A stretch of DNA of 64,000 nt, taken from contig JAQFVV010000023.1 of the NCBI GenBank assembly GCA_028023455.1, positions 2,223,501 to 2,287,500 on the forward strand, in the 5' to 3' direction. The stretch is from Epiperipatus broadwayi (lineage: Eukaryota > Onychophora > Udeonychophora > Euonychophora > Peripatidae). The stretch's first letter is position 1, and every line of letters begins with the position of its first letter. This document shows positions 36,756-49,935 of the stretch, one piece after another. The position numbers and the translations under genes are program-made. The notes under the pieces were generated by a model, which was given only the letters and a program-made list of their open reading frames with translations, did not search any database and had not been told where the DNA came from.

Positions 36756-37032
36756 GACACTGGATGAAAAAAAAATTGAATGGTTTAGTGTTGGAGAGTT
36801 TTTAAGAAGTTTAAGCATTGGAAATGATAGAAATGAAACCATGATTCTGCTAATCACACCTAGAATAAAATTTGCAATTAATAGTACCCACTGTTTAATA
36901 CATGCTTTGTGAGTTGCAATAAACCCAGACATTAATATACAGCATTTATATATTTGCAATAACTGCCAATTTTTTATTTTATGTACATTGGACATTAAAT
37001 TTATATAGTTGCTTCTTTTTTTTCTTTCATAG

Positions 37033-37159
37033 GTGGGAGCAGCCAGCTCAGTTTACTGTTCCTTGGATCACCGTAGATAATCTGACTATGCAGCAGTGGA
37101 TGAATCAATGGATTGTAGGAGCTACAAAGTTACGTAAACTTCAGTTAAAATATACTTAA
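37033..37159 (+). CDS. Terminal coding exon of an unrecognised small protein
   Basis: A strong acceptor (TTTTTTTTCTTTCATAG, ending 37032) precedes the exon. With one base completing a codon from the previous exon, the frame reads WEQPAQFTVPWITVDNLTMQ and continues QWMNQWIVGATKLRKLQLKY plus Thr, then TAA at 37157-37159. Base composition is clearly richer than its flanks. AATAAA follows 22 bases after the stop. The peptide is tryptophan-rich with a basic C-terminus. The phase suits the candidate exon at 9898-9953, and the joined product would be 60 residues, but unseen exons could lie in the 27 kb between. I do not recognise the family. That a real terminal exon is present is more secure than its partner. 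Confidence 0.6.
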
Positions 37160-37181
37160 ATATTATTCAAGATTGGGTTCA

Positions 37182-37187
37182 AATAAA
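37182..37187 (+). terminator. Poly(A) signal of the small plus-strand gene
   Basis: AATAAA lies 22 bases downstream of the stop codon of the terminal exon. AATAAA is common by chance in AT-rich DNA, but the position suits a compact 3' end. Confidence 0.45.
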
Positions 37188-37210
37188 TATATAATATCTG
37201 CCTTATTAGT

Positions 37211-38424
37211 CTAAAGATTATTCCTTATTGATCTCAGGGATTTGTAGCAATTTTCATTTTGTTTCATCTGTTTTAAATTAGATTATAAGTGATGCACAAA
37301 TAATTTCAAACTATAAGTATTATTTCCAGAAATATTTACATCCTCTTATATTTTGAATTTTTTTTTTTTTTAGCCAATAATGGAAAATTACTATTATTTT
37401 TACAATGCAAAATTGGTTGACTTTATTAAAATCCTAATCTTTCTAATTTGAATTTGAGAATTTCATTCTTTTCCAGACCATCTGTTTTCTCGTTGTAATC
37501 TAAATAATTAATCTCCAAAATTCATTCTTTGCTCATTCTGTTTATAATTTTGAAGTTCTCCAGAAAATATCTAATATATTTATTTATCTGCAAATGCTAT
37601 ATGCTTTATGTGCTAAGTTTTAAATAATTATACTTTTGATATGAAATAACTTTTGTAAAACCATTGATGTCTTGAATTTGTTTTATATTTAATTTTAAAC
37701 TTTAATTTAGACTATTTTATATCTATATTTTTTGGAATAAAATGAAAATGACTAGCAATCTAAACATATCTTTATAATAAAAAATGCAAGACCTTTAGTT
37801 GATAATTGATTTTTTCAGAATTTATTTATATTTAATCTAAACAAAATTATGAGGGAACTTTTTAAATTTTCACCATTGCCAAATGTTTTATCATTATATC
37901 ATGATTTATATAATATTTTTTATCTAAACTTGAAGACACATATATTGGAAAAATGTATAAACACAAATAAATAGATTATTTTACAGATATATATATATTT
38001 AAAAAATATAATTGATTTCAACACTATGATTTTGATTTTATCTTTCTTAATTTTATATTGCTACTTCACTTAATTTGTTTTTAATTTTTCCCTATAAAAT
38101 AACCATTGAATTTTTAGCTAACTTTTTTAAAAATATTTGCTGTAGTTGATCTTAACTGCAAAAAAAAAAAAAAAACAGGTGCTGAATTTTATGGAACATT
38201 ATTTAGAATGGGAAAAAAAAGAATCTCTAAACTGTGCTATTTTCACACATAATAGCATAGGAACAAAAAAAACAGTCATTTTTTTGTGTAAACAGGCTGA
38301 AACAGTTTTAAAAATTGATATATAGGACATTGCAAGTTTAGATTCAGTAGATAAAACATTATATGATTGTCTCTGCTTACAGTAAATGAAGTAATCAAAT
38401 ATGAATTCATATGAAGTTCAAGCT
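37211..38424. other. AT-rich stretch, nothing recognised
   Basis: Only chance frames and homopolymer runs are present downstream of the small gene. Confidence 0.5.
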
Positions 38425-38505
38425 TCCGAAGAGCTGAAAACAGAATCCATGGATTTTGAACTCCAGAGTCCCCAGCAAACCATGCAGGGTTTTGCTTACA
38501 CTTAA
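38425..38505 (-). mobile_element. tRNA-derived SINE (family A)
   Basis: The minus strand reads CCTGCATGGTTTGCTGGGGA, then GGAGTTCAAAATCCATGGAT (box B) and TTTTCAGCTC, matching the 36.7 kb copy. An overlapping 93-codon minus frame is a by-product of this insertion and is not a gene. Confidence 0.55.
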
Positions 38506-41500
38506 CATAAACTTTTAAGTGTAATTCTCTTCGTTTTAATCTAGTCATATGCTGCAAACTTGAGTCATCGGTTAATATATCATTTATCCTGAATTGTTTA
38601 AGTACTCAAGCTTATAATAGATGGCTCTGAACCTTGTATGAAGAGAACTGCTTCTAAAAAATATATCAATAGCTATTAGAAGTTATTGGTGGTGTTAATC
38701 TTTATAATTAATATTTATTTAAACTTTCAACAGCATATGGCTTAAAAATACAAGGTGATTATAATGAATTATTAATACAGTTCCTCTTGATATGTCACAA
38801 TTATTAATCCAAGATGACTAGAGAATCAGTAATATGTGGTCTTATACCAAATTTCAAGGCATTTATGGTTCTATAGAAGTTGTTTTAGGGGAATTATTTT
38901 ATGAGAGTGCTTAGTAATTTCATGTTTTGTTTTTTAAACCATATCAAGTTCAGGTAACTGATTGATAAAATAAAAGCATGGTTAAAATTTTATCCATTAC
39001 CATTAGCGAAATTGAAGTTACTCCCGCACAAATATAATGTTATATTTATTGAAAAGCAAAAAAATTAAAAACATTGTGAATTTTTTTGATATTTATTTTC
39101 ATTTAGGAAATATTATTACTTTAATTATGGTTTTAATATGCAAGCAAAAAATATTACAAGGACTTCAAATTATCAGGATTTTTTTGTAGTTGTTTACAAA
39201 AAAGTTGACTGATTTTTACAAAATTCTTTAGTTTAGAGAAAATTATTCCAATATACTTCACAAGTGGAAAATGTAAAAGGATTTTTAAAATTTGCAAATA
39301 TTTTGAATTTCCATTTATTTAAACTCCTAGTAAAGGATTTCTCATATTCTTTAATACCTGCTTTTGAAGGGGGGAGGGAGTATTTTTTAATCCATGAGTT
39401 TACAAGAAATAAGACTTTTTAATAAGTATTTTGTAAAAAAAACTTATAGTTGTAAGTGTGTAAGTATTCTTAAAAGTTGTTAATGTTATTTCTATTTGTG
39501 TTTGAAATATCTCGTTTGAGGAAAACTTATAGTGTGTTTTTTCATTTGTAGTTAATATCATTTTAAAAATATTTTATGGTTTATCATTTATTATTTTTTA
39601 CTGTTATGTTTAAGAAAATATAAGTTATATTGTGACAAAAACATATGTATAAATCATAGATTCCTGCTTTAATTATTGTCAGAAACACATAATTGAAAAA
39701 ATTTAGTAGATTGTCTTATTTAATGATATTTGTTTGCCATTTAAATGTTTTTTTATGATTTAGTACTACTAGAAAACACAGTTTGTGCATCACTTGTAAG
39801 CAATGGATATTTTATATTCCATAACTCAGATTTGGAATTAGTTTTTATTTTTTTTTTTAATAACTTATCTCATTTTAGATAAATATTATATATTTATGTA
39901 TAATAAAATTGAAATACAAAAGTACTTTTTTCTTTGTTGTTTTTTCCCCTTATATACTAATGTTCATTACAAGATTCAAACTCAAACGTGTCTGATATCA
40001 AAATCAGACTCCTATATAGACTTCCAATATTCAGTATTTTCTTTTTATAATTAATTTTTTGTGAGAAATAATAAATTTCTTTTTTTTTTTAATGTTATTT
40101 AGGATTTTTATTTATTTATTTGTAAATGAATTTAGCAAGTTTCTGTATGTTATTAAGTTATTCTGACCACTAACTACTAGTCTTTTTTATATATTTTTTT
40201 GAATCTAGAAAATACTTCATTATGAAATATTTAGAATCATAAAGAACTGTACAGAAGATTTGCATAAGTCTTATATTTTAGTCCAGTTTCTTTAATGTTC
40301 TTCTAAGGCATGGATCTATTAATATCTAAGACATCCTCAGATTGCTCAGAAATGGAATAAACATGTCATTAGTCATGTAATACCATAAGACAAAATTAGA
40401 TTTCCAATCTGGAATAGGGATTATTGCAAAAGATGTTTATTAATGTTCCCTTATATATGATATTCACATTCATTAACATACCTTTCATGCAGTTTGAATA
40501 ATATAAATTTTTATGATGAGCTTATGTAGTTGGGATAATAATCCACAAATAATTAATGATCTTCCTAATATAGATAAAGATAATTTTCTGATTTTATTAG
40601 CAAGTTTGGGAACAGTGACATTTCTAATGCTACTCAATTTAAAAAATATTTACTGTCTATTTAATAAATTGTAATATGTGTATGTTTATTGTATGACTAC
40701 CATGTTGAGATGATCACATTCTTTCTGCATCTTTGCCTCTATTTGGCTATGCTAATATATGAAGCTTCTTAATCATCCACATTATGCATCAGAAGATCTA
40801 ATTTTATTCTTACTGAACAAGTCAATAAATTAAATAACAAACGTGACCTTTAATTGTTTTGCTTAAATGTATTTAGAATTATCTATTACTTGTCCAAAAA
40901 GTCAAAGAAGCTTATGGTTTATAATTGAATTCATTAAAATATATAATTGTTGAATTAATTTTATACTTACATAGTTAAACAGATAAACTGGATCAATTTT
41001 AAAATCATAAATTTTTGAAAAATTAGGACATTTACTTGAATAGTGTAAAGCTGAGAACCAAATGATTAAATGTAACCTTAACACCTACTGTTATGAAGAA
41101 AGCTACTCAATCAAAAAGTGGTAATTGAAATCTGATTATAATAATATGTAATTTTTGAGTTTTACAAATCTGTGAGCAAAGTCTACTATATATGTTAAGC
41201 TAAGAATATGTGACAATGTTTAAAAAGATAATAATTTTCAAATGCACATATAAAAATCCTTTACTAAATCAGACTTTCTAGAGCCCTTTTAATATATAAA
41301 TAACATTCATATCAATGATGAACTACTTTTATTCAATCTCCAAAATCTTATATAGGTAGTCAATCCATGATTCAACCTGCTGGATTATTTGAAATTATGA
41401 GCTAGTTAGATCAAAGTTTTGCTAAGATTGCCAAATATTAACATGAAATTTTTCTATTGCCAAAAAAAAAAAATGTGCAAAAAGTAGCAAGTATTTTTAA

Positions 41501-42654
41501 AACTTAATTACTGAAAGAATATTTCTTATGAATTAAGCAATTTTGTCACCCATAGAAAGTGGTAGTTATTGACGTAAAGTCTATATATTCATAAAACCTA
41601 GCCATTTACATTTTATCCTTTTATAAATAACCATTTTATAAGAAATCTCGGTTTTCTCTATTATTTTATTTTTAATTTCTCTATTATTGATCACTTATCC
41701 TAAATAGAAATGCATCAACTAGTTTTTAAGCATAATCTTTCGTCTCATTACATATAATCCTGTAATTTCATCATGTTCTTTACCCTTTGTTAAAATTGCT
41801 ATATTCTATTAATAAAAAATGTCCAGCATCTTTTTGTCACAAACTGAATAGATTAAAAGCTAACAGTTCCTTTATTTAAATTCATCTTATTACTTTAAAG
41901 CTTGAATATCATAATATCCCATACAGATAACCATTAAATCAAATGATTTTTTTTTCTTTCTATTTCTTAATATAACCCTTTGTCTAGACTTTCTTCTTAA
42001 AATAATAATTCACTTATACCTTCAACTTCAATATTGATCTTCTTTTGATATTTGCATGATTCTGTTTATATTGACATTTAATGACCATTGACTATTCATT
42101 GCTTATATAGAAATGATAGTAGAATTATGAGAATTATTATCCAATTTTCTCTCTTTTTTATGAAGTAGTTTTCTATATCCATGGTTTCAAAAATTAATTT
42201 TAAAAATTATAAACTTCACAAAATGATCCATCCTTCCATACAAATACCATCATGATTCATATCTCAATCAACTATTTCTTCATCTTGAGCACTTTAGGAG
42301 TATGAGGGCTCTCTCCCTATGTCTGTATACTTAAATTTATTTTTTTATAACTGCATTATTTCATTTGGTGATATTATAGCATTTGTTCTCTCCATCATCC
42401 ACATGAGATGCATCAATGATCAAAGAGAAAATCAATAATTAAAATGTATATATTTATTATTGGTTACAGCAAGAAATATATAAAATAAAAATATATTTAG
42501 CATCCAAAATAATATAAAATGAATTCACCTTGTTTCATATTTTACACTGAAAGTAATTAATGATAAAAAAGTAAATAAAAGCATGAAAATAAGTATTTTT
42601 GCAAACACTACAGCAAGTAAACCATAAGAAACAGAATTCCCACAATAGCAACTT
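38506..42654. other. AT-rich stretch, no supported gene
   Basis: This is long intergenic or intronic sequence with only chance frames. Minus-strand patches at 42180-42320 hint at decayed LINE sequence but give no motif I trust. No RNA gene or repeat edges were seen. Confidence 0.45.
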
Positions 42655-42790
42655 TCTCTATACAATATTGCTACTTAGTGCAAATCTTAGTAATCAATGG
42701 ATGCTAAAAGGTTAGTATATCAAAATCTCTATCTAGTACCTACTCATCCAATATCGCCCGACTAGTTTTTAGCTTCTGGCTTGCTAAGTG
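42655..42790 (+). mobile_element. Family C element fragment
   Basis: AATCAATGGATGCTAAAAGG, CTACTCATCCAATATCGCCC and GACTAGTTTTTAGCTTCTGG match the family C unit with substitutions. Borders are uncertain and no flanking repeat was found. Confidence 0.7.
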
Positions 42791-42984
42791 GCAATATTTT
42801 ATAGAGAAATTTGCTACTGTGTAACAGATTGTGTACACATAAATAATAATGGTCATGTGATGTTGTGGTGGTTTAAAGAAATGCAATTCCAAAAAGCAGT
42901 CCATTTAGGAAAAAAATGAAAAACATAGTCATAAAATGTACATAGACAAAAATATACATATTTTAAAATGTTGAAAGTGTTAAA

Positions 42985-43560
42985 TTTCTCTATTTTCACA
43001 TTATACCACTAGCTGGCACTGTAAATGAGAATACTCAATCACCATTTTCATGCTTTCATTTATCTTACTGTTGAAAATTTCATGCTTTTATTCAACTTAC
43101 TATTTTAAATTCGTTTAAACATAAAATATGGAACAAGACCAATTCGTTTTGCATTTGACCTCATACCTGCATTTTATTTTTTGTTTATTAAAAATTATTT
43201 TCATGCTTTTAATACAGTTCTTGCTATAAATGAATTGCTTTTTGGAATTTTACTTATAATGCATTTGCTTGAGGCCTCATACCTGCATTTGATTTCTTAC
43301 AGATTGTTTTCATTCAACACATTGTTGTCAATTATTTTCTTATGAATTATTTTTGTATTGCTATGTTTGTTTAAATGTTTTAGTTTCATACTTTTATTTA
43401 ACTTAAAAATTAATTTCAACATAAAATCTGAACAAGATCTATTCCTTTTTATATTACTTTGTTTATAAATATATTATTTTCATGCACTGACTTAATACAC
43501 TTTTTGTTTTAAATTAAATAATAGTTTTATTTTACATCAGTGAAGTTTTTTATTTACTCA
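42985..43560. repeat. Diverged tandem repeat region
   Basis: Blocks recur with changes: ATAAAATATGGAACAAGACC (about 43120) and ACATAAAATCTGAACAAGAT (about 43415). CCTCATACCTGCATTT occurs twice (about 43160 and 43280), and TTCATGCTTTTATTCAACTT-like strings recur. This suggests an old local duplication of roughly 100-300 bases. It directly precedes the family C array. Confidence 0.45.
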
Positions 43561-43638
43561 TTGATACATTCTATATGGTACCATCTGATGAATTGATCAT
43601 ATGATGTAAGAGCACCTATTTTTTGCCGATTTCTAAAT

Positions 43639-44941
43639 ATATAGATATCTAAACAGAGCAAAACTCTCCATACAGTATTGCCACCTGTGCTAAACAGAGT
43701 AATCAATGGATGCCAGAAGGCTTGTGCACAAAATCCCTATCTAATGCCTACTCATCCAATATCCCCAGACTAGTTTCTGGCTTGTGGCCTTCGTCAGTGA
43801 GGAGCTTTGGATCTGAGAGCATTGCATCTAGATCTTAGAATCTAATGCAACCCTCTAGCAACCACCTTTTATCTCTACTTAACTACAAAACTATGAGAAT
43901 GAAATTGAAAACACAAAAAATATTTTAAATCTAAGCTCAATAGCTTATATAGTCATATGGGTCTGAACTCAGTTCAGCACCCATACATTTTGGTGTCTTT
44001 GGCTCTTTTACAACCATAGCCACCACTATCCTATTAGGCAGGATTGGTGTTAAACCATTAAGCATCGCGTGATCACATTTCCTATACTAGCACATTAATT
44101 GTTGATAAACAGAGCAAAACTCTCCATACAGTATTGCCACCTGTGCTAAACAGAGTAATCAATGGATGCCAGAAGGCTTGTGCACAAAATCCCTATCTAA
44201 TGCCTACTCATCCAATATCCCCAGACTAGTTTCTGGCTTGTGGCCTTCGTCAGTGAGGAGCTTTGGATCTGAGAGCACTGCATCTAGATCTTAGGATCTA
44301 ATGCAACCCTCTAGCAACCACCTTTTATCTCTACTTAACTACAAAACTATGAGAATGAAATTGAAAACACAAAAAATATTTTCATTCTAAGCTCAATAGC
44401 TTATATAGTCATATGGGTCTGAACTCAGTTCAGCACCCATACATTTTGGTGTCTTTGGCTCTTTTACAACCATAGCCACCACTATCCTATTAGGCAGGGT
44501 TGGTGTTAAACCATTAAGCATCACGTGATCACATTTCCTATACTAGCACATTAATTGTTCATAAACAGAGCAAAACTCTCCATACAGTATTGCCACCTGT
44601 GCTAAACAGAGTAATCAATGGATGCCAGAAGGCTTGTGCACAAAATCCCTATCTAATGCCTACTCATCCAATATCCCCAGACTAGTTTCTGGCTTGTGGC
44701 CTTCGTCAGTGAGGAGCTTTGGATCTGAGAGCACTGCATCTAGATCTTAGGATCTAATGCAACTAGTCTGGGGATATTGGATGAGTAGGCATTAGATAGG
44801 GATTTTGTGCACAAGCCTTCTGGCATCCATTGATTACTCTGTTTAGCACAGGTGGCAATACTGTATGGGGAGTTTTGCTCTGTTTATCAACAATTAATGT
44901 GCTAGTATAGGAAATGTGATCACGTGATGATATAGGTATCT
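43639..44941. mobile_element. Family C 456-bp tandem array with inverted end, inserted as one unit
   Basis: Unit 1 (43651-44106) and unit 2 (44107-44562) are nearly identical and exactly 456 bases each. Unit 3 (44563 to about 44761) is truncated. At 44761 the sequence switches to an inverted copy (AACTAGTCTGGGGATATTGG onward) that covers the unit start plus the end of a preceding unit, to 44929. ATATAGATATCT (43639-43650) and ATATAGGTATCT (44930-44941), one mismatch apart, flank the whole array like a target duplication. Unit-to-unit identity is so high that the array must be young. The single copy at 5.2 kb has only about the first 200 bases of the unit. No protein is encoded. Confidence 0.9.
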
Positions 44942-47900
44942 AATTATATATAGTGTATATATATTAAATACAGATATGGGAATCGCATATTCATGACAAG
45001 GCTCATAACTAAATGGCAGTGGATACAAAGGGTTATTATATATATATATAATACACTAAAATATTAAAGAATAATTTTATTAGCCTCCAAACTGATCTTC
45101 CACACCCTGTAACAAAATAAACATTTTGAAGAACAAAATACTTTTCTTTGTTTATATCTTTCCAGTGATAAAATCTAGTATTTTTTTTTTTAACCTTAGA
45201 TTTATATATATATTTTTAAAAGAAAAAAAATTATAAAATTATTTTTTCAGCTTGAGGCAAGTAAAGCTTGTTTAATGGAAAATCAGAATGAAACTTAAAC
45301 TTTTCAGTTTGAAGTAAATTATAGCTTAAAGCATTCCATTTTTTCTCCTCCTATTAAATTTTTGAATTACTTTAATTTGATTTTATGTAGAACTTGATGA
45401 TCCAAAGGTCAACAAAAAGTTTATGGTTTTGAAATAAAAAAAATTATAAAAATCTAAGATTTTATAAATTGCTTAAATTAGTATTTTTCAACTTTTTCGT
45501 TATACCATCTACTATTTTCTTGCAATCACCTTTAAATGTTCAATAACATGAAATTAGCTTTTTTTTAATTATAATAAATTAGGTATATGTTCAGGATCTA
45601 TAATCCAGGGATACCTAAGTGAAGGGACATCAAGATTTAAAGTGTGTCAAATATTTATTTAAATTTACTCATTTCCATAATTGATTTTTATTCAAATTAG
45701 TTTTTAATGGAGGCGGTAGTAAAGAAAAGCTAAAATTTACATAAATAGAGAAAATAAGATTGTTTAACCACTTCCTTTTTTCATTCTATTTTAATTATAA
45801 AGGACATTTCTTTAAGTCTTTGGAGGTTCCTTGTGAGAACACATAGCTTTCTAGAGATCCACAAACTGCGGTTCAAGAATATGAACATTTATTATTTTAA
45901 ACAACCACAGAATTATACTGCTTTTGTTGCAGTTATTGCTATTTTAGTTCATTTACATTCAAAAATCAAATTTTATGCCAGATAAGGCATTTACCTAATA
46001 TTTTTCATAATAAAAATGCATTATTTCTTTGCTTAGAAGTTGAATCTGACAATCGTAAATCAATTAACTATGGTGTCATTTAATGTTTGAAAACATTTTC
46101 TTCAAGCTTAAATATATATTGTGGCCTTTCTAGATGTTGCTTATTTTTTTATCAGCTCCAAAACTATATATAACAATACAGTAATTTAAATAGTGTAATT
46201 TAATATGTAAACATTTTAAGAGTGATGAAAATTTCCTAGAGCCTTGTTTTGTTAAATATAATTACCTATCTTGCAGTAAATCATTATCCAACTTGTTAAG
46301 TAGATGGAAAATGAATTCTCTTCTGACTGCTACCCCTTTATTAATAAAAGTGGCAATTATGGATAAGACATTTGCAAGTTTTAATATACATTAATGGTTA
46401 TAGCTAAAGAATAATTGAAGAGAGTTCCATCTGCCTAGGTAATTGGATGATGATGTACGGTGAGTTTGCTGATTATATTTAACAAAGACAATATGTTAAT
46501 AGGTTTTTATCATTCCTAAAATGTTTACATATGTATATGAAAATAAGTTATAAAAAAAAAGTAATAATGAGATAAAATTGTAATAAAATGAAACATATCT
46601 GTTTTGAGCAGCATGTACTTCTTCACAGGGGCACAAACTCCAAAAAAGGATAATATAAATTTTAAAAATTAATTTTTAATGTATATGATTATGAGTACAA
46701 TATTATCAACTATGTATACCTAGCTATTACAGACATATTAAAATTCTTAGCTTGTTGAAAAATCAAAGTTAATAAACTGTTTATGAAAATTCCAAATGAT
46801 TATAGAACAGCTACTTATTTTCTGTATGTCTGTAATAAATTTTCCAGAGTATCAGTAACTAATCTTTAATCATCATCACTAGTACTTAGCCATTGCTTGG
46901 TATCTTTTTGGCACAATTTATTCTAGCCTCTTCTTAGAATACCATTTTAGACTATATCATGGTCCTCAATGACTATATTTAGAGTAAAACAAAGATGAAA
47001 AAATATTCCAAATTTTCACAACTTAGTAGTTAGTGAACTTGATACATAATGCTTAATATTGCTTTATTAAAAAAAAAAAAAATGTTATTTATGAATTTTA
47101 GAGAAAGCAAAAAAAAAAAATTTATGACTTTTTTTTTATGGCATATTTAATTCATGATTACATCAGCACAACAAATTTAAAATTTGTTTTTATTCATTCA
47201 TTCACGTTGCCATTTATGAGTTAGTGAAGGTTTGAGTATTTTTCCATTTTTGTTTTACTCTAGTTAAGATAAGCTATGTACCCATTTAGTGCTTAATGTT
47301 GGATGATTTTAATTGGCTATGGACCAGCTATATGAAAGAAAAATACCTACATCTGATTGGAACATGAAAAAAGTTTCAAATTTTTGTTAGCCTAGGTTTG
47401 AACCCAGGTTATGAAAAGAGATGTTTGCCATTATATAAAACTCTTCAAATTCCATCTTTAATACAAAGCTTAGTTATAAAATTGAATCAGTTATGAAAAG
47501 TAATAAATGGTTTTAATGCAACAAATGATTACACACATTTCAAAAGTAAGGAAGTGATGGAGAATATGAGGAAAATGAAGTCCTATTTTTTAGAAAATCA
47601 TTGACAAAAACAATTCTAACATATAATTTTATAAAGTGTTTTTAATCCAATATGTAGGATTGCAACTTTTTAACAAGATTTTTTTTTTAAATTATTTTTA
47701 AGAAAAAAATGTATGAATATTTGACATAAGCAAAAATATACATATAATACAAGATGTTCTTTTTACAACAAAAAAGAAGATAATATTACAACTTAATGGT
47801 GATATATGTTAAATCTTTTTCCAAAAGACCAAATAGACAGAAGTCAGAGTGATAATTTTTTTATCTTTGTCATTATTATTTCATGTTATTTAAAGTCTCT

Positions 47901-47999
47901 GCACAGTGAAATGCAAATTTATTCAAAAGTTGAGGTTTAAACAAGTAAACTTAAAATGGCCTGATTTTTTTTTCTCTGATATTCAACACATTTATAATA
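44942..47999. other. AT-rich stretch downstream of the Mae/EDL-like gene
   Basis: Only chance frames are present. On the minus strand no exon encoding ETS DNA-binding motifs was seen here or further toward position 1. A tRNA-like box B on the minus strand near 47400 (GGTTTGAACCCAGG region) may be a SINE relic. Confidence 0.45.
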
Positions 48000-48005
48000 T
48001 TTATT
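48000..48005 (-). terminator. Poly(A) signal of the Mae/EDL-like gene
   Basis: AATAAA on the minus strand (TTTATT on plus) starts 23 bases beyond the stop codon at 48029. This supports the view that the transcript ends directly after the PNT domain. Confidence 0.5.
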
Positions 48006-48028
48006 GTGCTTGGAAATTTAATTTCTCT

Positions 48029-48264
48029 TTAGTATGAACCATCCATGTTTTGCAGATGCATTGCAGTGCTGAGCCTAATTTGAAAGTCTTTAAATAACAG
48101 CTTCCCTCCTAATGGAACTCTATGTACAAACATTGCTACATTCATTAGGCAAAGAGCTTTTCCATTCATTAAGAAGCGATCATGACTGATGTGTGGCAAA
48201 TTATGTCTAGTTCTCATATATGAAATCCAGCTAGCTACATCATCACGACTCCAAGACCGAGGAT
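48029..48264 (-). CDS. edl: Mae/EDL-like protein, terminal exon with Pointed (PNT/SAM) domain
   Basis: The acceptor TTTTTGCTTTCAG precedes the exon. Its first two bases complete an Asp codon with the last G of the exon at 51979. The 77 encoded residues form an almost complete ETS-type Pointed domain: DPRSWSRDDVASWI at the start, MNGKALCLM in the centre, then RVPLGGKLLFKDFQIRL, and the protein ends nine residues after STAM. The MNGKALCLM and RVPxGGKxLxxDF pattern is, from memory, closest to Drosophila Mae (EDL), a PNT-only protein that binds the PNT domains of Yan and Pointed and tunes their phosphorylation and polymerisation downstream of Ras/MAPK. As in Mae, the PNT domain lies at the extreme C-terminus. 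A full ETS factor (ETV6/Yan type) is the alternative, but no ETS-domain exon is visible downstream. Action in the nucleus is inferred. Confidence 0.85.
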
Positions 48265-48654
48265 CTGAAAGCAAAAAATATATATAAGTTTAAAAAAAAA
48301 TTTGATTATGAAAAACTATTGGAAACTTCAATTGCAAATAAATATTTAAGAATTTTTTAAGACAATATCTTAATTTCTTATTTAGTAATTTTGTAACATA
48401 CAATACAATGCCTATTTATTCAAAACAAATAGACCATCAGATAACATTATAGATATATGAGGGATGTTCAGTACAAGTTTAAGTATCAAGGTACTACATT
48501 TCCAGACTAGTTTTGCTTATGATTTTCTTCAGTAAGGAAATTTGAATCAAAACAGGAAGCAGATAAAGTTATGAGTTTTGATGGTATGTAGGGAATGACT
48601 AATTTGTAATGTTCATCATTTATCATCAGTTCATCAACTGGGTACATTATTATA

Positions 48655-49025
48655 TAGAGAGTGTTAATAGCTCTTAACAACTTTTCCGAATATCCCTTTT
48701 CTCAGATCAATTTCTAGATGTTGGCTGTCATCATTTGGTGATGTTATATTACTAAAGCTGTTAATATATGGTGTATCTGAACTTAGTTCAGTCCCATATA
48801 ACTATTTAAGTTAGATAGCTCAATTTGAAGACATATACATGTCCGAAATTTTCAGATTTTCTACTTAATATTTAATTATTAGATAAATGCTGGACTTAAG
48901 CTGGTATTTTTAGGATCTAATGTCTGAATATTCTAGCATCTCTCTAATGACAGCCAGCAGCTAAAAATTGGTCTGGGGATAGGAATATTCGGAAAAGCTT
49001 GCTAAGAGCTATTAATGCTCATTAT
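48655..49025. mobile_element. Imperfect foldback related to family C
   Basis: AATAGCTCTTAACAACTTTT and CCGAATATCCC on the left recur inverted on the right (AAAAGCTTGCTAAGAGCTAT, GGAATATTCGG). TGGCTGTCATCA pairs with TGACAGCCAGCA. The interior CTGAACTTAGTTCAG resembles, inverted, part of the 456-bp family C unit (CTGAACTCAGTTCAG). No convincing target duplication was found. Confidence 0.65.
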
Positions 49026-49935
49026 ATAACATTTGTAGTACAAGCTTATTAAATTAAGTCACGATATATGACTTGATTTCCATGCAAAGATAGATTGTTA
49101 ATACAAGTAGTCTGGTATATATAAAACTTATACAAAAATAAATTAAGTATGTATACATATACATATCTAATAATTTCAACAAGCCTGTAAATAAATTGTG
49201 TTTTATCAAATAAGTAATGGTGATACAAGCCTATTCTCAGAACAATTAAGTTTTGAAAACATTACTATGATAATTTACAACTGATTATCAAAAAGTGATT
49301 TGATATGAAAAAGGGGGCATTTTCTGCAAGATTATTGGGAATCTGACTTGTGAATTATTGTAGTAACTTTTGCATGCTTAGTTATTGCCTTAGTAAATAT
49401 TACTTACATGAGTATTAGAAAATGTACTGAGAAAATTTATAATAAATAAGAAGTTTATTTTAATGCACTCTTGTACAAATTTAAACTTTAACATGACTAA
49501 CTACTACAAAGTAAACTGATTTCTCATACAACCTGTTTTAGCTATAACATAACTATCAAATATTCTAGAGGCTGAAACATTTATCCATATCAGAATAGCA
49601 TCCAGGATTTTATATATAATTTGCAAATATGCAACTTTATTAGTTAAAAATTAATTACATATTTTTTTTGGCTTCATATAGATTTAATAATAGTTTCTAA
49701 GTGTGCATATAACCAACCATTATCTAGAAATAGTTAGTGCTAGGATACCTTATTTACATACCAACCATTCAGTTCATTTTAACCAACAGGTCACAGAAGA
49801 CAATGTGCAAATTACTTAACTAGATTTGAGCATGGAAGTATTTCTCCAATTTTAATTGTTGTATGGTAAGGAAGTTTGAAAGCATTTTTGAAACTCAGTT
49901 GTAAATTTTAACTCAAATTTATATATGGTTCAGAA

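Noticed and set aside
38276-38557. 93-codon minus-strand frame.
   Set aside because: Its central part is a tRNA-derived SINE with a clear box B; no splice or homology support.
42180-42320. Possible minus-strand RTE remnant.
   Set aside because: No RT or endonuclease motif could be read with confidence; similarity was only impressionistic.
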